This document shows, piece after piece, positions 27,213-36,188 of a DNA stretch of 64,000 nt. The position numbers were made by a program, and so were the translations under genes. This stretch comes from Methylococcales symbiont of Iophon sp. n. MRB-2018 (GTDB lineage: Bacteria > Pseudomonadota > Gammaproteobacteria > Methylococcales > Methylomonadaceae). The stretch is from positions 36,969 through 100,968 of the forward strand of contig QPIL01000122.1 of NCBI GenBank assembly GCA_003666325.1, in the 5' to 3' direction. Below the pieces are notes generated by a model. That model had not been told where the DNA came from, did not search any database, and was given only the letters and a program-made list of their open reading frames with translations. Position 1 is the stretch's first letter, and the number at the start of each line of letters is the position of its first letter.

Positions 27213-27476
27213 TCATCTGGATTTTTTTGTTAGCATTTTCCTTTGATTTGCAACATATTCATCAAGTAATTGCCTAATGATTTTTTGATATTGCATTATG
27301 CTGTGTTTCGGCAATGTCTTTAAAATAAGAAAGGCTATCAGATCTCAGTGAAATAGTGATTTTCGTATTTTTATTTTTTAAAGCCAATTCAGAGGGAGAA
27401 GGTAAAAAATCTGTTACCCACTTGAATGCTTTTTTATCGCATTAATTAAATCTTCGACCGATAAACTACTTTCCAT
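27213..27476 (-). pseudogene. Frameshifted antitoxin remnant (CopG/BrnA-like)
   Basis: From the ATG at 27476 the frame reads MESSLSVEDLINAIKKHSSG then stops. One frame over it continues 'FKWVTDFLPSPSELALKNK' and 'TKITISLRSDSLSYFKDIAE', and after a second shift 'MQYQKIIRQLLDEYVANQRK' to a stop at 27213. Joined, these make a ribbon-helix-helix antitoxin of normal layout, so at least two frameshifts have broken it. A cognate toxin gene is not visible. Confidence 0.6.
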
Positions 27477-27531
27477 ACTTATTATCAGATGATGTGAAAA
27501 ACCTAACGCCCGCTTCAGTTTGGTTTTTTGA

Positions 27532-27740
27532 TTATACGGCTTCTTTTTGCTCTATATTCCAGTCAGGAAAAACAAGTACGGCAGGGTGAACCTGCAACGC
27601 TCTTGCTAGAACTTTTGCTCTTTCAACTCCCAAGTTCACCTTATCATGCTCAATAGCAGTTTGAGATTGAATCTGTTTTCCTTCTATTTTTTCAAAGGCA
27701 ATGATACTTCTTCTTAAACAAGTCTTTGTCAGAAAAAGGG
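27532..27740 (-). pseudogene. Truncated HTH-type regulator remnant
   Basis: The minus strand encodes, to a stop at 27532, a tail containing 'SIIAFEKIEGKQIQSQTAI' and 'ARALQVHPAVLVFPDW', typical of XRE-like HTH proteins that end in the 'hPa-LvFPdW' phrase. Upstream a second frame carries 'NPFSDKDLFKKK', so a frameshift separates them, and the 5' half with the HTH is gone; tatD ends at 27742. With the antitoxin remnant it suggests a decayed regulatory or toxin-antitoxin locus. Confidence 0.5.
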
Positions 27741-27741
27741 T

Positions 27742-28539
27742 TTATGGCTTTATCGGCTGACAATCTTGGTTTAATTTGAATAATGTCTGAAAATTTTCTG
27801 TTGAAAATCTGGCTATTTCCTCTACCGTGGTATTGCGTAATTTAGCAATATGTTCTGCAACATAAGAAACATATAGAGGATAATTAGGTTTACCTCTATA
27901 AGGGACAGGAGCCAAATAAGGAGAGTCTGTTTCAATTAAAAATCGATCCGCAGGCACTTTCTTTGCCACATCCTTAATTTCCCCAGCATTTTTAAATGTC
28001 ACAATACCTGAAAAAGAAATATAAAAACCCAAATCTAATGCTTTTTTTGCATAAGCCCAATCTTCAGTAAAACAATGAATGATTCCACCTACCTGATCTG
28101 CGCCTTGTTCTTTCAAAACATCCAATGAGTCCTGTCCTGCTTCTCTAGTATGAATAATCAAAGGTTTATTTAACAGTTTAGCCGCTTCTATATGATTACG
28201 AAATCGCTGATGTTGCCACTCAAGATCACCTTCACTTCGAAAATAATCCAAACCCGTTTCACCTATCGCAATCACCTTGGGATTTTTTCCTAATTTTAGT
28301 AAGTCATCAACGGAAGGTTCCTTACCCTCTCTTTCATTTGGATGAACACCTACAGACAATGATATTGATGGGTAGTCTTTAACAAGATCAACCATAGCAG
28401 GATACGCTTCCAAATCAATTGAAATACAAAGCAGATGATCAATCTGGCAACGCTTGGCTTCTTGCATAAATCGATCAAAATTATTTTGATAAGGTACAAG
28501 GTCAATTCTATCCAGATGACAGTGGGAATCTATAAACAT
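27742..28539 (-). CDS. tatD: TatD-family metal-dependent hydrolase
   Basis: A 265-residue TIM-barrel DNase. 'IDSHCHLDRI' gives the first metal-binding histidines, 'IGETGLDYFR' the glutamate, 'IIHTREAGQDSL' and 'IIHCFTED' further ligands, and 'ETDSPYLAPVPYRGK' the aspartate. The length fits (about 260). It is the last gene of the tmk-holB-pilZ-tatD string, but a terminator-like hairpin (28690-28713) and 170 bases separate it from pilZ. The paralogue YcfH is an equally good name. Confidence 0.92.
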   Translation of the reverse strand: MFIDSHCHLDRIDLVPYQNNFDRFMQEAKRCQIDHLLCISIDLEAYPAMVDLVKDYPSISLSVGVHPNEREGKEPSVDDLLKLGKNPKVIAIGETGLDYFRSEGDLEWQHQRFRNHIEAAKLLNKPLIIHTREAGQDSLDVLKEQGADQVGGIIHCFTEDWAYAKKALDLGFYISFSGIVTFKNAGEIKDVAKKVPADRFLIETDSPYLAPVPYRGKPNYPLYVSYVAEHIAKLRNTTVEEIARFSTENFQTLFKLNQDCQPIKP

Positions 28540-28689
28540 TATTTTAATTTAGTGAATTTGGGCAACTCGCAACCAATAAGCCGCCCGTCTTGTGAGTATT
28601 TTTATCCATCTTAGGGTTTGCAACTTAGCTTAATAACATGCAGATAAAGATAAAAAGTGATATAAAGAGACCTCATAAAAAATCATTAA

Positions 28690-28713
28690 AATAAGCACCT
28701 AGGTACTTATTTA
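28690..28713 (-). terminator. Terminator-like palindrome at the end of pilZ
   Basis: AATAAGTACCT and AGGTGCTTATT face each other with one mismatch pair across the pilZ stop codon. On the minus strand the stem is followed by TTTTAATGATTTTTT, a T-rich tail. It likely ends the fab-holB-pilZ transcript. Confidence 0.55.
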
Positions 28714-29064
28714 AAACGTATGGGTAGACTTTTCAGATTTTAAAGCACCAGCCAAGTATGTGTCTATCTTATTTCTTGCTACACCGCCATCCTGATCACT
28801 AAATTGCACGCCTACACCTATTGTGCGATAACCTTCTGCACCCACCGGTGTCTTCCATATTATTTTACCTGCAATAGGCAGTCTCTCTGTTTCTTCCATT
28901 AAATTAAGCAACATAAAAACCTCCTCACCCATTGCATAATCACGTTGAGTAGGAATAAACAAACCACCATTGATTATAAACGGCATATAGGCCGCATAAA
29001 GTGCATTTTTATCTTTGATAGACAAAGAAAGGATTCCCTGTCTAGGTGCCGATGATTCTGCCAT
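28711..29064 (-). CDS. pilZ: PilZ-domain protein
   Basis: A 117-residue single-domain PilZ protein of the type IV pilus group, located just downstream of holB as in Pseudomonas and relatives. 'GILSLSIKDKNALYAAYMPF' opens the fold, and 'EEVFMLLNLMEETERLPIAGKIIW' and 'TIGVGVQFSDQDGG' are the strand segments. The usual RxxxR cyclic-di-GMP arginines are not evident, in line with this PilZ subgroup. It follows holB by 4 bases. Confidence 0.88.
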   Translation of the reverse strand: MAESSAPRQGILSLSIKDKNALYAAYMPFIINGGLFIPTQRDYAMGEEVFMLLNLMEETERLPIAGKIIWKTPVGAEGYRTIGVGVQFSDQDGGVARNKIDTYLAGALKSEKSTHTF

Positions 29065-29068
29065 AGTT

Positions 29069-30070
29069 TTATTTTTTATTCAGTGTTGACCATTGGATTA
29101 ATATTTCTTCAAACATAAGCTGTTTATTTATTTGTGTATTCAGTTGTTTTTGGCTAAGTAATAAAAAATCATAATATTTATATAAACGCTTTAAGTCTAG
29201 CTTTTGTGTCATTTCTTGCAAGTCTGCTAATAAATCTGGATTATATAGTTTCTCGGGCTGACAAATATGTGCCAATTTGATTATATCCATCACCCAGCTA
29301 GTTATCCAAAACAACAAATACTCCATTTCAATTTTTTCAAACTTGCACCAAACAGCGGCAATTTCAACGATGTTTATTTTTGCTAAACTTAATTTTTTCC
29401 AGTAAACAAAGCATTGTTGTCTCAACTCTAAAGTCGTATTTTCTGAAAACTGCTGCACTAAAAGAGGCGAGCCTTTTGATAAACTTAATATGATCTTGCT
29501 GTTTTCCAACAAACCATACTTTTTTAACCAAGGTTCAATATCACTTTGGTTTGGGGTTGAGATAAATAACTTTTGACAGCGACTACAGATAGTCGCTGGC
29601 AGCTTAGTTGGTTTTTCGGCAATAAGAATAAGTGTAGTTCGTTCTGTCGGCTCTTCCAAATATTTCAAAAAGGCATTAGCCGCCGCATTATTCAAATCAT
29701 CAGCAGGATTAATAATAACTACTCGCCGCCCATCAAATTGGGGTTTTAACGATAATTGTGTTGTTAGTTGCCGAACCATTGATACCGTAATGGCTTTACC
29801 TGTTTCATCGGGTGCAAGAATTTTATAATCTGGATGTGTATCCGCCAGAAATAATTTACACCTTTGGCATTGTCCACAACCATTGCCATCCAAACTGGGT
29901 GACAAACAAAGCAAGGCTTGTGCAAAACGCCTTGCCAAAACATGTTTTCCTACGCCTTTATTCCCGCTAAATAATAGTGCCTGAGGGATACGTTGTTGTT
30001 TAATAATTTGAACAAGTTGGCTCCAGTATTTATCTAACCAAGGTAATAATTGCTCAGGATCATTCATCAT
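29069..30070 (-). CDS. holB: DNA polymerase III delta' subunit
   Basis: A 333-residue clamp-loader subunit. The P-loop-like GNKGVGKH is degenerate, as expected for delta', the zinc site CGQCQRC follows, and 'NAAANAFLKYLEEPTERTTLILI' with 'LPATICSRCQ' are sensor-type motifs. It overlaps tmk by 4 bases and is followed by pilZ. Length is typical (about 330). Confidence 0.94.
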   Translation of the reverse strand: MMNDPEQLLPWLDKYWSQLVQIIKQQRIPQALLFSGNKGVGKHVLARRFAQALLCLSPSLDGNGCGQCQRCKLFLADTHPDYKILAPDETGKAITVSMVRQLTTQLSLKPQFDGRRVVIINPADDLNNAAANAFLKYLEEPTERTTLILIAEKPTKLPATICSRCQKLFISTPNQSDIEPWLKKYGLLENSKIILSLSKGSPLLVQQFSENTTLELRQQCFVYWKKLSLAKINIVEIAAVWCKFEKIEMEYLLFWITSWVMDIIKLAHICQPEKLYNPDLLADLQEMTQKLDLKRLYKYYDFLLLSQKQLNTQINKQLMFEEILIQWSTLNKK

Positions 30071-30696
30071 ATTCTATCGCTAAACACGCTAACAATTTGG
30101 ACTATATCTTTTTGTACTTTTTTTAATGACTGACTGGCATCAATCACCTTAATTTGTTGTGGATTATTTTCTGCTCTTGTTAAATATGCTGACCTCACTT
30201 TCTCAAAAAACAGTTTCTTTTCTGACTCAAAACGATCAAGCCCAGCACGTTTATTCACTCTGTCCATACCAGTTTCTACCTGAACATCTAGTAACAATGT
30301 CAGATCAGGTGTTAATCCGCTTTGCACTTTATTCTCTAGCAATTCAATCAATTTGCCGTCCATTCCTCTTCCTCCTCCCTGATAGGCATAGGTAGAATCA
30401 GTAAAACGATCACACAAAACCCATTTTCCCTGTGCTAAAGCGGGTTTAATTATATGATGAATATGCTGCGCCCTAGCGGCAAACATTAATAACAATTCTG
30501 CCTGCTCTGAAATAGTTTCTTCATTTTCATCGAGTAATAACTTGCGTATTTTTTCGGCAACAACTGTTCCGCCAGGCTCTCTTGTAATAACAACATTTAT
30601 ATTACTTTTTTCTAGTAATTGTTTTACAAAAAATAAATTCGTTGACTTACCTGCGCCGTCACCACCTTCTAATGTTATGAATTGACCTTGCTTCAT
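30067..30696 (-). CDS. tmk: Thymidylate kinase
   Basis: A 209-residue enzyme phosphorylating dTMP to dTDP. 'FITLEGGDGAGKSTN' holds the P-loop, 'TREPGGTVVAEKIRKLLL' the DR/E-P loop, 'DRFTDSTYAYQGGGRGMD' the lid-side motif. Length is typical (about 210). Placed between mltG and holB, the standard order. Confidence 0.96.
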   Translation of the reverse strand: MKQGQFITLEGGDGAGKSTNLFFVKQLLEKSNINVVITREPGGTVVAEKIRKLLLDENEETISEQAELLLMFAARAQHIHHIIKPALAQGKWVLCDRFTDSTYAYQGGGRGMDGKLIELLENKVQSGLTPDLTLLLDVQVETGMDRVNKRAGLDRFESEKKLFFEKVRSAYLTRAENNPQQIKVIDASQSLKKVQKDIVQIVSVFSDRI

Positions 30697-30706
30697 TTCC
30701 TAGCAA

Positions 30707-31708
30707 TCACTTGGTTCTTTTGATATTTATTATCGCATTATTATGCGCTCTCAGTGTTGCAGAAAATATATGCGTCCCTCTGCCTTTACCCTCTGCAACA
30801 AAATACAGGCTTTTTCCTTTTTTGGGGTGTAATGCCGCATTGATAGCCGCTTTGCCTGGCATAGCTATAGGCGTTGGAGGCAAGCCTTTAATAACATAAG
30901 TATTATATGCCGTCGCTCGTCTTAAATCACTACGTCGTATCTTACCTTTGTAGCCATCCCCCATACCATATATAACTGTAGGATCTGTCTGTAATAACAT
31001 GCCTATTTTTAGTCTACGGGTAAAAACACCGGCAATTTGAGGTCGTTCCTCTATTACTCCAGTTTCTTTTTCTATAATCGAAGCTAGGATTAGTGCTTCA
31101 TAGGCACTTTTTAAGGGTAAATCTTTTTCCCTGTTATCCCATTCTGTCGCTAAAATTCGCTGCATTTTATGATAAGCCATTTTTAACAACGAAAAATCGC
31201 TAGTATTCTTATCAAAAAAATAGGTGTCAGGAAAAAACAAACCTTCAGGGTGCTTATAATTTGAACCCAGCTTTGACATTATGGTTTTAAAATCACCACT
31301 TGTCAGTGTTTTTTTAAGATATTGGTGATTTTGAATGCGTTCAAAAATTTGCTTAAAATTCCAGCCCTCAGGGAAAGTAATAGAATGTTGCCTGGTTTTT
31401 CCTTCAACAAACAAGGCTAATATTTGTGGCATGGTTAAGCCAACTTTTAACGCATATTCACCCGCTTTAAGTTTATTACTAATTTTTCTTTCATACGCAA
31501 TCAATTTAAACCATAGGGGGTTAATCTCAATCTCCTGCTCTAGCAATTTATTCGTGATTTTGTTAAAACCATCACCTTTAGCAATCTCTATGATCCGAGG
31601 GCGTTCTAAAACTACAGCTTCCGTAATTATCTGTTGATATACATTCCACACAGCTAAAAAAGATACACTTAGCAACAACAAAACAATAAATCCCAGTCTA
31701 AACCTCAT
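30707..31708 (-). CDS. mltG: Endolytic murein transglycosylase MltG
   Basis: A 333-residue inner-membrane protein anchored by an N-terminal helix (about 4-24) with a periplasmic LysM-like and YceG catalytic domain. 'ASIIEKETGVIEERPQIAGVF' carries the catalytic glutamate, and 'LQTDPTVIYGMGD' and 'GLPPTPIAMPGKAAINAALHP' are strongly conserved. It cuts nascent glycan strands and sets their length. It overlaps pabC by 11 bases and precedes tmk by 10. Confidence 0.95.
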   Translation of the reverse strand: MRFRLGFIVLLLLSVSFLAVWNVYQQIITEAVVLERPRIIEIAKGDGFNKITNKLLEQEIEINPLWFKLIAYERKISNKLKAGEYALKVGLTMPQILALFVEGKTRQHSITFPEGWNFKQIFERIQNHQYLKKTLTSGDFKTIMSKLGSNYKHPEGLFFPDTYFFDKNTSDFSLLKMAYHKMQRILATEWDNREKDLPLKSAYEALILASIIEKETGVIEERPQIAGVFTRRLKIGMLLQTDPTVIYGMGDGYKGKIRRSDLRRATAYNTYVIKGLPPTPIAMPGKAAINAALHPKKGKSLYFVAEGKGRGTHIFSATLRAHNNAIINIKRTK

Positions 31709-32534
31709 AAATAGCCTCTTGTTTTAATATTAAGTATGCAGACTGTAATTTTTTAGTCATCTCCCCTACTTCAAATCGTTTGCTTTCTATTTTTTTAATC
31801 GGCCAAATATCAATTATTGAATTTGTTACAAATAATTCATCTGCTATCAGCACCTCATTTTTACTGATTTTTTTTTCCACAACCTCAATATTATGATCTC
31901 TGGCTAAATTTATTATGATTTTTTTTAAAATACCTTCTACTCCACACAAATCAAGAATAGGTGTCATTAATATATTATCTTTGATAAGAAAAAAATTGCT
32001 CATGGTTCCTTCAATAATATTTTCATTCAAATCCAGCATGAGTCCTTCCTGAATTTCTAATGTTTCCCATTCTGCTCTAGCCATCACTTGCTCAAGACGA
32101 TTCAAATGTTTAATACCTGCCAGCGTGGAGTTTAAACCTAATCGGACATTACAAAAACATGCAGAAATACCACTTTGAAAATAATTTTTAGGATAAATAG
32201 GAAAAGGATGTAAAGAAAAAAGACGAGTCGGTGATACTTTTTCAGGTTGGCGATATCCACGCCCACCTAATCCTCGGGTGACAATCAGCTTTAATACAGC
32301 ACAATCTACACCCTTAGCAAGCTGAAAAGCTTCTGTTTGAAGAATATGATTATCTGGAGGAGGAATCAGCAGTTTTTTGCAATCTGTGATTAAGCGTTGA
32401 AAATGCAGATCAAGAAAAAGAGGAATACCGTTTTGAACGCTAATTGTTTCAAATAGCCCATCACCATATTGAAACCCTCTATCAGAAAAATCTAATATTT
32501 GTTTGTTTTCACCATTAAGCAGGTACATCAGCAA
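31698..32534 (-). CDS. pabC: Aminodeoxychorismate lyase
   Basis: A 278-residue PLP enzyme of fold type IV making 4-aminobenzoate for folate. The PLP lysine lies in 'STLAGIKHLNRLEQVMAR', 'DRGFQYGDGLFETI' opens the fold, and 'LDLNENIIEGTMSNFFLI' binds the cofactor phosphate. It lies between fabF and mltG, the usual gammaproteobacterial context, which favours PabC over branched-chain aminotransferase. Confidence 0.92.
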   Translation of the reverse strand: MLMYLLNGENKQILDFSDRGFQYGDGLFETISVQNGIPLFLDLHFQRLITDCKKLLIPPPDNHILQTEAFQLAKGVDCAVLKLIVTRGLGGRGYRQPEKVSPTRLFSLHPFPIYPKNYFQSGISACFCNVRLGLNSTLAGIKHLNRLEQVMARAEWETLEIQEGLMLDLNENIIEGTMSNFFLIKDNILMTPILDLCGVEGILKKIIINLARDHNIEVVEKKISKNEVLIADELFVTNSIIDIWPIKKIESKRFEVGEMTKKLQSAYLILKQEAIYEV

Positions 32535-32546
32535 ACACTATTATTT

Positions 32547-33791
32547 CTATTCGTAGCGCTTAAACACTAATGATCCATTAGTTCCGCCAAAGCCAAAAGA
32601 ATTAGAAATGACAATATCCATTTTCATCTCTCTGGCTGTATGAGGCACATAATCCAAGTCGCATTCAGGGTCTGGCGTGTCTAAATTAATAGTGGGGGGA
32701 GCAATTTGGTGCTTTAAAGCTAATGCTGAAAAAACCGCTTCAACACCACCTGCAGCACCTAGTAAATGTCCAATCATGGATTTTGTTGAGCTGATCGCAA
32801 TTTTATAAGCATGATCACCTAATGCAGATTTCATTGCCTGTGTTTCACACACATCACCTGCGGGTGTAGATGTACCGTGGGCATTAATGTAATCTACTTG
32901 ATCAGCATTCAATTTTGCATCACGCAAGGCATTTTTTATACATCGAGCAGCACCTTCACCACCCACAGAAGGTGTGGTCATGTGATGAGCATCTCCACTC
33001 ATACCATAGCCGACAATTTCTGCATAAATTTTGGCAGCGCGTGCTTTTGCATGTTCCAACTCTTCAAGAACAACCACACCTGCACCGTCACTTAATACAA
33101 AACCATCTCTATCTTTATCCCAAGGACGACTGGCACGTTGAGGATCATCGTTTCTACGTGATAACGCTTTTGCAGATGCAAAACCACCCATTGCTGTTGG
33201 TGAAGTAGTACATCGTTCGGCTCCACCTGCAACCATCACATCGGCATCACCATATTTGATTAACCGCAAAGCATCGCCAATATTATGCGTACCTGTGGCA
33301 CAAGCAGTGACAATAGCAAAATTAGGCCCTTTCATGCCATATTTAATCGACAAATTGCCCGAAATCATATTGATGATGTTACCAGGCACAAAGAAAGGGG
33401 AGATCCTGCGAGGGCCGCTTTTTTTATAGCTTGCATAACATTCTTCAATGCCTGTTATACCTCCAATACCCGCTCCAATCGCTATACCTATTCGTTCAGC
33501 ATTTTGCTCCGTCACTTCTATGCCAGAATCATCAATCGCCTGACACCCTGCTGCCAGACCGTAATGGATAAACCCATCCATTCTCTTTGCATCTTTGGCA
33601 GGAAAATATTCGCTGATATCAAAATCCCTAATGACTCCGCCAAAAGTCGTTGCAAAGAGCGAAATATCAAAGGAATCAATAAGACCTATACCACTTTTAC
33701 CGTTGATAATACCATTCCAAGTATCTGTAACGTTATTAGCTAAAGGTGTCACTGCACCTAATCCAGTAATTACAACTCGACGTTCACTCAA
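32547..33791 (-). CDS. fabF: 3-oxoacyl-ACP synthase II
   Basis: A 414-residue condensing enzyme elongating acyl-ACP with malonyl-ACP. The Cys-His-His triad is in '[14 protein letters not shown]', '[13 protein letters not shown]' and '[15 protein letters not shown]'. '[21 protein letters not shown]' and the terminal '[14 protein letters not shown]' are typical. It follows acpP by about 110 bases containing a stable hairpin. Confidence 0.97.
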   Translation of the reverse strand: MSERRVVITGLGAVTPLANNVTDTWNGIINGKSGIGLIDSFDISLFATTFGGVIRDFDISEYFPAKDAKRMDGFIHYGLAAGCQAIDDSGIEVTEQNAERIGIAIGAGIGGITGIEECYASYKKSGPRRISPFFVPGNIINMISGNLSIKYGMKGPNFAIVTACATGTHNIGDALRLIKYGDADVMVAGGAERCTTSPTAMGGFASAKALSRRNDDPQRASRPWDKDRDGFVLSDGAGVVVLEELEHAKARAAKIYAEIVGYGMSGDAHHMTTPSVGGEGAARCIKNALRDAKLNADQVDYINAHGTSTPAGDVCETQAMKSALGDHAYKIAISSTKSMIGHLLGAAGGVEAVFSALALKHQIAPPTINLDTPDPECDLDYVPHTAREMKMDIVISNSFGFGGTNGSLVFKRYE

Positions 33792-33864
33792 AGTAATGAC
33801 CTGTTAGAAACATATATAAGTAAAAATAGGAGGGGTCTCTTAAAATAATCTAAGAAAGTGTTCT

Positions 33865-33888
33865 AGCGGATGAGAAATCACCCGCTAA
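33865..33888 (-). promoter_or_regulatory. Stable hairpin between acpP and fabF
   Basis: TAGCGGGTGA and TCATCCGCTA pair over 10 bases (one G-U) around a TTTC loop, 12 bases after the acpP stop. There is no T run on the minus strand, so it is more likely a 3'-end stabiliser or processing site that raises acpP mRNA over fabF than a terminator. Confidence 0.55.
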
Positions 33889-33899
33889 AAATATATATA

Positions 33900-34133
33900 T
33901 TAATCTAAATTAGTATTAATATAATCAATAGCAAGCTGAACAGTCGTTATTTTTTCAGCTTCTTCGTCTGGAATTTCACATTCAAATTCTTCTTCAAGTG
34001 CCATAACGAGTTCAACCGTATCAAGAGAATCAGCACCTAAATCATCTACAAAAGATGAATCATTTGCAATGTCATCTTTAACACCCAACTGTTCTGCAAC
34101 AATCTTTTTTACTCGCTCTTCAATGTTACTCAT
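33900..34133 (-). CDS. acpP: Acyl carrier protein
   Basis: A 77-residue acidic carrier of fatty-acid intermediates. The phosphopantetheine serine is in '[20 protein letters not shown]' (DSL). The open frame could start at 34163, adding ten residues, but the family begins at '[17 protein letters not shown]', so 34133 is the start. It sits between fabG and fabF. Confidence 0.97.
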   Translation of the reverse strand: MSNIEERVKKIVAEQLGVKDDIANDSSFVDDLGADSLDTVELVMALEEEFECEIPDEEAEKITTVQLAIDYINTNLD

Positions 34134-34273
34134 ACTATTTTCCTCATACAAAGCCAGTGCCAATTATTGAATACACTAGACTGTATTGCGTTATTAAAAT
34201 TATTAGAATCCGCCACTGGCTAACCCAGACGACGGGATGGAATTATACTTGAAATCAATATAAAGGCACAACA

Positions 34274-35002
34274 CTATGGCATAAACATGCCACCATTGAC
34301 GTGAATTGTCTCACCTGTTATATAGGAGGCGCCTTCAGAGCTTAAAAATGAAACCGCATGGGCAATTTCTTTAGGATCACCTAAACGACCTAACGCGATT
34401 GAACTCATCAACGCATTCTTATGCTCATCAGCCAATTCTTTGGTCATATCCGTATCAATAAAACCAGGAGCTACTGTATTGATAGTAATATTACGAGAAC
34501 CTACTTCTTTAGCCATTGACTTAGCAAACCCAACCATACCCGCTTTTGATGCTGCATAATTAGTTTGTCCTGCATTACCTGTTGCACCAACGACTGAAGA
34601 AATATTGACAATACGCCCTGTTTTAGCTTTCATCATGCCACGCAATACGGCTTTACTCATACGAAAAATAGACCCCAAATTGGTATTGATAATATCATCC
34701 CACTCTTCGTCTTTCATTCTTATGAGTAAATTATCGCGGGTAATACCTGCATTATTCACCAGTACAGCAGGTGCAGAAAAATCTTTACCAATTTGTTTAA
34801 TAACACCCGCAATTGACTCAGCATCAGTAACATTTAACTTCAGCCCCTTACCGTTACTCGCTAAATAAGCAGAAACAGAATCAGCCCCACCATCACTGGT
34901 GGCTGTTCCAATAACAAAAAAACCATCAACAACTAATTGTTCTGCGATAGCCCGCCCTATTCCACGACTAGCTCCCGTTACCAAAGCTACCTTTTTATCC
35001 AT
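34274..35002 (-). CDS. fabG: 3-oxoacyl-ACP reductase
   Basis: A 242-residue SDR using NADPH to reduce 3-oxoacyl-ACP. 'VTGASRGIGRAIA' is the nucleotide loop, 'NISSVVGATGNAGQTNYAASK' holds the Ser-Tyr-Lys triad and 'HVNGGMFM' ends the protein. It overlaps fabD by 8 bases. Confidence 0.96.
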   Translation of the reverse strand: MDKKVALVTGASRGIGRAIAEQLVVDGFFVIGTATSDGGADSVSAYLASNGKGLKLNVTDAESIAGVIKQIGKDFSAPAVLVNNAGITRDNLLIRMKDEEWDDIINTNLGSIFRMSKAVLRGMMKAKTGRIVNISSVVGATGNAGQTNYAASKAGMVGFAKSMAKEVGSRNITINTVAPGFIDTDMTKELADEHKNALMSSIALGRLGDPKEIAHAVSFLSSEGASYITGETIHVNGGMFMP

Positions 35003-35945
35003 TGACTTGCTCCAACACTTTTTCTAATGTTACTGAATCATACATAGCCTGATGATTCGCAGCTTTTACTATACGCTTATTCAAGCCCATCAAAACTTTT
35101 CCCGGTCCACATTCAACAAAACTTGTCACATTTTGTTCGTCCATATAAGTAATACTATCAACCCAGCGCACGGGTTTAAACAACTGTTCTTTTAAAGCTA
35201 TGCGTATCTCAGCAGCAGATGTATGTAACAACACATCTGCATTATGAATCAATGCCACTTGTGGCTTACTGATATCTATTTGTTCTAATTTTTCATGCAA
35301 TTTTTCTGCTGCAGATTCCATCAATGCACAATGAGAAGGTACACTAACAGGTAGAGGCAATGCTCTTTTTGCACCCGCTTCTTTTGCCATAGCCATTGCT
35401 CTTTCAACAGCTTCAACATGTCCAGCAATAACCACTTGCCCAGGTGCATTAAAATTAACGGCAGAGACCACCTCATTGCCTGCGCTATCTGCACAAACAG
35501 CTATCACTTGCTGGTCGTTTAAACCAATAATAGCAGCCATTGCACCGACACCCGTCGGAACAGCCTGTTGCATCAAACGACCTCTTTCAGCAACGAGTGC
35601 AATACCATCTTCAAAACGCATTGATTCGGCACAAACCAAAGCAGAATATTCACCTAAGCTGTGCCCAGCCATCCAAGCAGGTACTACTGCTGACTGTTCA
35701 TTCCAGACGCGCCACATTGCGACTCCAGCAGCTAACATGGCCGGTTGAGTATTATCTGTTTGATTTAAGTCTTGCGCTGACCCTTGCTGAATTAATTGCC
35801 ATAAATCAAAACTCAAAACATCTGAAGCCTGTTCAAAGGTCTGCTTAACCACAGAAAATGAATCAGCCAAATCAGCCATCATGCCGATTGTTTGAGACCC
35901 TTGTCCAGGAAAAACAAAGGCTAAATTATTTTTTTGTACGCTCAT
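34995..35945 (-). CDS. fabD: Malonyl-CoA:ACP transacylase
   Basis: A 316-residue enzyme loading malonate on ACP. 'FVFPGQGSQTIGMM' opens the protein, the nucleophile is in GHSLGEYSAL, 'VPSHCALM' carries the active histidine and 'VECGPGKVLMGLNKRI' closes the fold. Upstream, the MITE at 36030-36188 separates it from fabH, so readthrough of about 240 bases is needed, or a separate promoter. Confidence 0.96.
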   Translation of the reverse strand: MSVQKNNLAFVFPGQGSQTIGMMADLADSFSVVKQTFEQASDVLSFDLWQLIQQGSAQDLNQTDNTQPAMLAAGVAMWRVWNEQSAVVPAWMAGHSLGEYSALVCAESMRFEDGIALVAERGRLMQQAVPTGVGAMAAIIGLNDQQVIAVCADSAGNEVVSAVNFNAPGQVVIAGHVEAVERAMAMAKEAGAKRALPLPVSVPSHCALMESAAEKLHEKLEQIDISKPQVALIHNADVLLHTSAAEIRIALKEQLFKPVRWVDSITYMDEQNVTSFVECGPGKVLMGLNKRIVKAANHQAMYDSVTLEKVLEQVNG

Positions 35946-36029
35946 AGAATATTTTTATCTAAAAAAATCAGATTCAAAAGAGATCCGAGTCTTACTTTTA
36001 ACGCGCCCATTAAATCTTCTTTACTAATA

Positions 36030-36188
36030 GAGACCTCAGCATAACTCTGGAACGGATAAAAAAACGATAGAATTTTTCAGGTTTTAGTCAAAATACAAGT
36101 GTAATAGCGGGCTATTGCGCGTTATTTTGGCTGAAAGATGGAAAACTTCTAGCCTTTTTTATCTGTTCATGCGTTATGCTGAGGTCTC
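36030..36188. mobile_element. MITE, copy 2 (159 bp)
   Basis: The ends GAGACCTCAGCATAACTCTG and the complement of GTTATGCTGAGGTCTC are near-perfect inverted repeats. Inner arms CAAAATACAAGTGTAATAG and CTATTGCGCGTTATTTTGG extend the palindrome over most of the element. TA lies at both flanks (36028-36029, 36189-36190), as expected for IS630/Tc1-type movement. The right end and its TA form the fabH stop codon TAG. No coding capacity. Confidence 0.88.
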
